A stretch of DNA of 64,000 nucleotides from Acidobacteriota bacterium. Lineage in GTDB: Bacteria > Acidobacteriota > Holophagae > Holophagales > Holophagaceae. How positions within the stretch are numbered: the first letter of the stretch is position 1; every line of letters begins with the position of its first letter. Shown here piece after piece: positions 60,837 through 64,000 of this stretch. The stretch is taken from NCBI GenBank assembly GCA_016195985.1, contig JACPYP010000007.1, positions 124,001-188,000 of the forward strand, in the 5' to 3' direction. The translations under genes were made by a program, and so were the position numbers. Below the pieces are notes generated by a model. That model did not search any database and was not told the origin of the DNA. It saw only the letters and a program-made list of their open reading frames with translations.

Positions 60837-61811
60837 TTACCCTTCGATGTGCTTCTCCAGGAGCTTTCCCCGGAGGCGCAGCATGGCCTTGGTATGCAAT
60901 TGGGATACCCGGGATTCGGTGATGTTCAGCAGGGTCCCGATTTCCTTCATGGTCAGCTCGTCGAAGTAGTAGAGCTGCACCACGAATTTCTCCTTCTTGG
61001 GCAGCACGTCCATGGCATCCCGGAGGATGTCCTTGATCTCGGAGGCCTGGAAGGTTTGGTGGGGATCCTCCGCGTCGGGATCCGGCACGAAGCTGATGAG
61101 GCTTTCGCCCTCGCCGTCCTCGCCCACCTCTACGAAGGTGCCCAGGGTGACGCCCTTCAGATCGTCCAGGTTCTTGTGCAGTTCCTCCAGAGGCATGCCC
61201 AAGTGCACGGCCACTTCCTCATCGGTGGCGGCCCGACCCATTTGCTGCTCAAGGGTGTGGTAGGCCCCCTCGATGTCCTTCTTCTTCCGGCGCAGGCTGC
61301 GGGGCACCCAATCCAGATCCCGCAGGCCGTCGAGGATGGCGCCCTTGATGCGCAGCTCGGCGTAGGTCTTGAACTTGATGTTGCGGGCCGGCTCGAACTT
61401 CTCGATGGCATCCATGAGGCCGAGGATGCCGCTGTTGATGAGGTCGTCCAGCTCCACGTGCGAGGGCAGGCGAGAGGCGATGCGGTGAGCCACGAACTTC
61501 ACCAGGGGCACGTAGTCCTTGATGATCTGCTCGCGGTTGTCGCGGTCGAAGGGTTCGGGTGGCTCGGCCGAGTCAGTGCTCGTCAGCGCCAGGGCGGGAT
61601 CCGCCGCGGAAGCGGGGGCGCCGGGGAGGGGTTGGCCGGGGAGGGGCTGGCCGGGGAGGGGCTGGCCGGGGGCGGTGGATCTCCCGTAGGCCTTGGCCGC
61701 GGCCAAGGCGGCCCAGGGGCGCAGTGCCGCCGGGGCGGATTCCACAGCTCGAAGGGCCTCGCCGCTGAGGGGCAGGCCGTGATCGGCGGGTTGGTCCGGG
61801 GTGGGAGGCAT
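60837..61811 (-). CDS. fliA: Flagellar sigma factor FliA (sigma28)
   Basis: 324 residues. Sigma-70 regions 2 to 4 are complete: LVKFVAHRIASRLPSHVELDDLINSGILGLMDAI (region 2), FKTYAELRIKGAILDGLRDLDWVPRSLRR (2-3) and LYYFDELTMKEIGTLLNITESRVSQLHTKAMLRL (4). Unusually, the first 80 residues are an added Pro/Ala/Gly-rich extension with tandem QPLPG repeats. It drives late flagellar genes. Between flhG and fliM in the same direction. Confidence 0.93.
   Translation of the reverse strand: MPPTPDQPADHGLPLSGEALRAVESAPAALRPWAALAAAKAYGRSTAPGQPLPGQPLPGQPLPGAPASAADPALALTSTDSAEPPEPFDRDNREQIIKDYVPLVKFVAHRIASRLPSHVELDDLINSGILGLMDAIEKFEPARNIKFKTYAELRIKGAILDGLRDLDWVPRSLRRKKKDIEGAYHTLEQQMGRAATDEEVAVHLGMPLEELHKNLDDLKGVTLGTFVEVGEDGEGESLISFVPDPDAEDPHQTFQASEIKDILRDAMDVLPKKEKFVVQLYYFDELTMKEIGTLLNITESRVSQLHTKAMLRLRGKLLEKHIEG
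61623..61667 (-). repeat. Three 15-bp tandem repeats inside fliA
   Basis: Units of GGGGAGGGGCTGGCC (one variant with TT) begin at 61623, 61638 and 61653; read leftward they encode QPLPG repeats in the N-terminal extension. Number is likely variable between strains. Confidence 0.8.
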
Positions 61812-61819
61812 GCGTGGAC

Positions 61820-62689
61820 CTATTGAGGTTCATCGGAAGCGAGATGCCTCCAGAATGACGCAAAGCCGTCCGGCTGCAAGGAGACTTGGCCCAGCAGAAT
61901 GCGGGCGACGGCCTGGAAGGCCTGGGCGGCGGGGCTGCGGGGGAAGAGATCCACCACGCCGCGCTGCTGGCGCACGGCCTGCAGGATGTGGGGGTCGTTG
62001 GGCACCATGCCCAGCACGTTGAGCTGCTTGCCCAGGAATCGCTCCGTGGCCGCCTGCAGCTGGTCGATGGTCTCCTGGGCCTCGTCGGCGCTCTGCCCGT
62101 TGTTCACGAGGAGCCACAGGGGCTTGTTGGCCTCGCGCAGGTGCAGCACCTTCACCATGGCGTAGGCGTCCACCAGGCTGGTGGGCTCCGGCGTGGTCAC
62201 CAGCACCACCTCCTGAGCGGCCATGAGGAGCTTCAGCACCGAGTCGTGGATGCCGGCCGCCGTATCGATGAGCAGCCAGTCGGCGGTTTCGGCCACGCGC
62301 TGCAAGCCTTGCACCAGCCTCAGCTCGCTCATGGTGTCCAGGCGGGTGAGTTCCTGGATGCCGCTGCTGGCCGGGATGATGCGGATGCCCATGGGGCCTT
62401 CCAGCAGGATCTCTTCGATGACCTTCTCGCCCCGGAGCACGTGCTCCAGGGTGTACTTGGGCGACAGGCCCAGCAGGATGTCGAGGTTGGCCAGGCCGAA
62501 ATCCGCGTCCATGACCACCACCCGCTGGCCCTGTTGGGCCAGGGAGAGGGCCAGGCCCGCGACGACGTTGGTCTTGCCGACGCCGCCCTTGCCGGAGGTG
62601 ATGGCCACCACGCGGGCGGCGAAAAGGGGCGATTCGGGACGCTGCCCCTGGGCCATGGCCCGGAGCCGGGATGCCTGGTCGCTGCTCAT
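61820..62689 (-). CDS. flhG: Flagellar number regulator FlhG (MinD-like ATPase)
   Basis: 289 residues. Deviant Walker A SGKGGVGKTNV (32-42), then GLANLDILLGLSPKYTL and DWLLIDTAAGIHDSVLKLL (Walker B region), with a C-terminal amphipathic segment. In FlhG, the partner of FlhF, this ATPase limits flagellar number. It shares an ATGA overlap with flhF and ends 8 bases before fliA. Confidence 0.92.
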   Translation of the reverse strand: MSSDQASRLRAMAQGQRPESPLFAARVVAITSGKGGVGKTNVVAGLALSLAQQGQRVVVMDADFGLANLDILLGLSPKYTLEHVLRGEKVIEEILLEGPMGIRIIPASSGIQELTRLDTMSELRLVQGLQRVAETADWLLIDTAAGIHDSVLKLLMAAQEVVLVTTPEPTSLVDAYAMVKVLHLREANKPLWLLVNNGQSADEAQETIDQLQAATERFLGKQLNVLGMVPNDPHILQAVRQQRGVVDLFPRSPAAQAFQAVARILLGQVSLQPDGFASFWRHLASDEPQ

Positions 62690-64000
62690 TCGGCCTCCTT
62701 CATGGTCGTGGGAAGAATGAGGTCGGCCACCCGGCGGCTGGTGGCCAGCTCCAGCGCCTCGGGCACTTCTTGGCCCGTGCCCAGGTAGCTGAGGGGCCGC
62801 TTCACGCGGGCGAGGGTGCTGAGGATGGGGCCGTAGGTGGAGGTTTCGTCCAGCTTGGTGAAGAGCAGGCGGGTGGGGCGCAGGGGTTCGTAACGGGCCG
62901 CGATCTCCGTGAGATCCCGGGGCTTGGTGGTGGCCGACAGCACCAAATGCGTTTCCACCTCGGGAAGTTCCTCCAGCAGGCCCCGCAGCTGGTTCAGCGT
63001 GTCGGTGTCCTTGGGGCTGTGACCGGGCGTGTCGATGAGTACCAGGGCGCGGTCCTGGTAGAAGCGCAGGGCGCTGCGGAGGTCCTCCACCGTGAGGGCC
63101 ACGTGCAGGGGCACTTGCAGGATCTGAGCGTACTGCTGCAGCTGGTCCACCGCCGCCATGCGGTAGGTGTCCAGGGTGAGCAGGGCCACCTTCTGTTTGA
63201 GGTGCAGCTGCGCATAGGCCGCCAGCTTGGCCAGGGTGGTGGTCTTTCCGACGCCGGTGGGGCCGACCAGGGCCGCCACCCGCATCTTGCCCGGATCGAG
63301 CTGGATGGGTGGCGCCACGGGGATGAAGTCGGCGATCACCCGCCGGAGGAAGAGGCGCGCCCGCTCAGGATCCACGGCCCCCGCGGAGGCGTCGCCGTCC
63401 TGGTCCGTGAGGGCCCGCTGGGCGTATTCGCAGAGGCGCAGGGCGATGAGGGGTTCCACGTCGTTGGCCACCAGGTCGCCGTAGAGTTCCAGCAGGCTGG
63501 GGGGGAGCTGCAGCTGGGCCGGGGGCATGCCCTGGCGCTGGATGCGGCTCAGCAGCGCCTTCATCTGATCCAGCTCTTTCAGGATCGAGGCGTTGCGCAG
63601 GTCGTTGTCCTTGAGGGCCGCCACGGCGCCCTTGATCTCCAGCAGCTCCCGGCGCAGGGGCTGCAGATCCATGGCGGGCGCCGGCGGTGGCGTCGGAGGG
63701 GGCGAGGGCGGGGCGGATTCCCGGGCGGACCGGCGCATGGGAGGCGGATCGAGGGGCGGCCGCAGGCCGTAGGTGAGGGAGGGCGCCGTGGACTGGGCCC
63801 CGGTCTGTGCCCCAATTTGGGCCCCGGTCTGGGCCTCATCCACGGCGGCGGTCACCTCGATGACGGCTTCCTCGCCGAGGCCAAGGGCCGCGGGCTTCCG
63901 GCGGGTGCGGGTGGACAGGATGAAGGCCTCCTCGCCCATCTCCTTCTTCACGATGTCCAGGGCTTCCTGCATGGATCCGGCTTCGAAGGTTTTCACGCGC
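62686..64000 (-). CDS. flhF: Flagellar SRP-like GTPase FlhF (5' end at or beyond window edge)
   Basis: At least 436 residues. The B-domain start, KTFEAGSMQEALDIVKKEMGEEAFILSTR, is in place, and the NG GTPase domain has GPTGVGKTTTLAKLAAY (G1), LLTLDTYRMAAVDQL, IDTPGHS (G3) and TKLDET (G4). The first readable codon in this window is GTG at 63996; FlhF usually starts with M-x-x-K-T-F, so a start just beyond the edge is likely. It sets flagellar placement. Confidence 0.93.
   Translation of the reverse strand, partial: RVKTFEAGSMQEALDIVKKEMGEEAFILSTRTRRKPAALGLGEEAVIEVTAAVDEAQTGAQIGAQTGAQSTAPSLTYGLRPPLDPPPMRRSARESAPPSPPPTPPPAPAMDLQPLRRELLEIKGAVAALKDNDLRNASILKELDQMKALLSRIQRQGMPPAQLQLPPSLLELYGDLVANDVEPLIALRLCEYAQRALTDQDGDASAGAVDPERARLFLRRVIADFIPVAPPIQLDPGKMRVAALVGPTGVGKTTTLAKLAAYAQLHLKQKVALLTLDTYRMAAVDQLQQYAQILQVPLHVALTVEDLRSALRFYQDRALVLIDTPGHSPKDTDTLNQLRGLLEELPEVETHLVLSATTKPRDLTEIAARYEPLRPTRLLFTKLDETSTYGPILSTLARVKRPLSYLGTGQEVPEALELATSRRVADLILPTTMKEAE

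Overview
The window reads as chromosome of a high-GC, Gram-negative, flagellated bacterium. It has outer-membrane barrels, OmpA proteins, a five-heme periplasmic cytochrome c, chromate-efflux genes, an encapsulin iron store and an flhF-flhG-fliA-fliM-fliN motility cluster. The mix of metal-related cytochrome and envelope genes would fit an Acidobacteriota/Holophagae lineage such as Geothrix; that placement is an inference from gene content and was not tested by any search.

Layout. 0.06-3.1 kb: a small unknown protein, a secreted lectin-fold protein and a two-gene ABC exporter. 3.2-10.8 kb: a divergent chromate locus. Leftward are a Tat-type Fe/Mn superoxide dismutase and a lone ChrB C-domain protein. 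Rightward are chrB, chrA, a DUF5916 barrel protein, an outer-membrane beta-barrel and a five-heme cytochrome, ended by a perfect hairpin. 10.9-13.35 kb: a decayed, lower-GC defence-type island with a kinase fragment, a PD-(D/E)XK/winged-helix nuclease and an internally deleted hsdR remnant, bordered by iterated IS21-like repeats. 13.35-16.8 kb: a complete blaI-blaR1-subclass B3 beta-lactamase cassette with a readable promoter and operator. 16.8-23.7 kb: housekeeping genes (dinG, rlmH, type II GAPDH-like, CPBP protein, DNA glycosylase, tautomerase). 23.75-24.15 kb: ssrA (tmRNA), followed by decayed excisionase-like genes.

24.9-46.5 kb is a long leftward run of envelope, stress and carbohydrate genes: a glycoside hydrolase/GT4/PIG-L set, two BON-domain proteins (three BON repeats each), an Mg2+ P-type ATPase, phospholipase D/cardiolipin synthase-like, DUF1003, alcohol dehydrogenase, PRC-barrel, YtxH-like, OmpA-like and Dps genes. 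It faces a rightward XylR-type sigma54 regulator (45.1 kb) that has lost the sigma54-contacting GAFTGA loop and the in-frame Fis helix-turn-helix.

46.9-56 kb: an alpha/beta hydrolase with no catalytic serine, a type III polyketide synthase with a membrane-fused UbiG-like methyltransferase, then a superoxide dismutase-encapsulated ferritin-encapsulin operon behind a sigma54-like promoter, a PAS protein and a CheB-CheR-PAS fusion. 56.2-64 kb: tRNA-Val(GAC), two 40-residue membrane peptides, glmS and the flagellar cluster, which runs off the right edge within flhF.

The strongest candidates for new biology are the SOD-EncFtn-encapsulin operon, the nuclease-kinase pair in the decayed island, the chromate efflux-barrel-cytochrome operon, and the bla cassette whose sensor has an unusual periplasmic domain and whose enzyme has Gln at the first zinc position.
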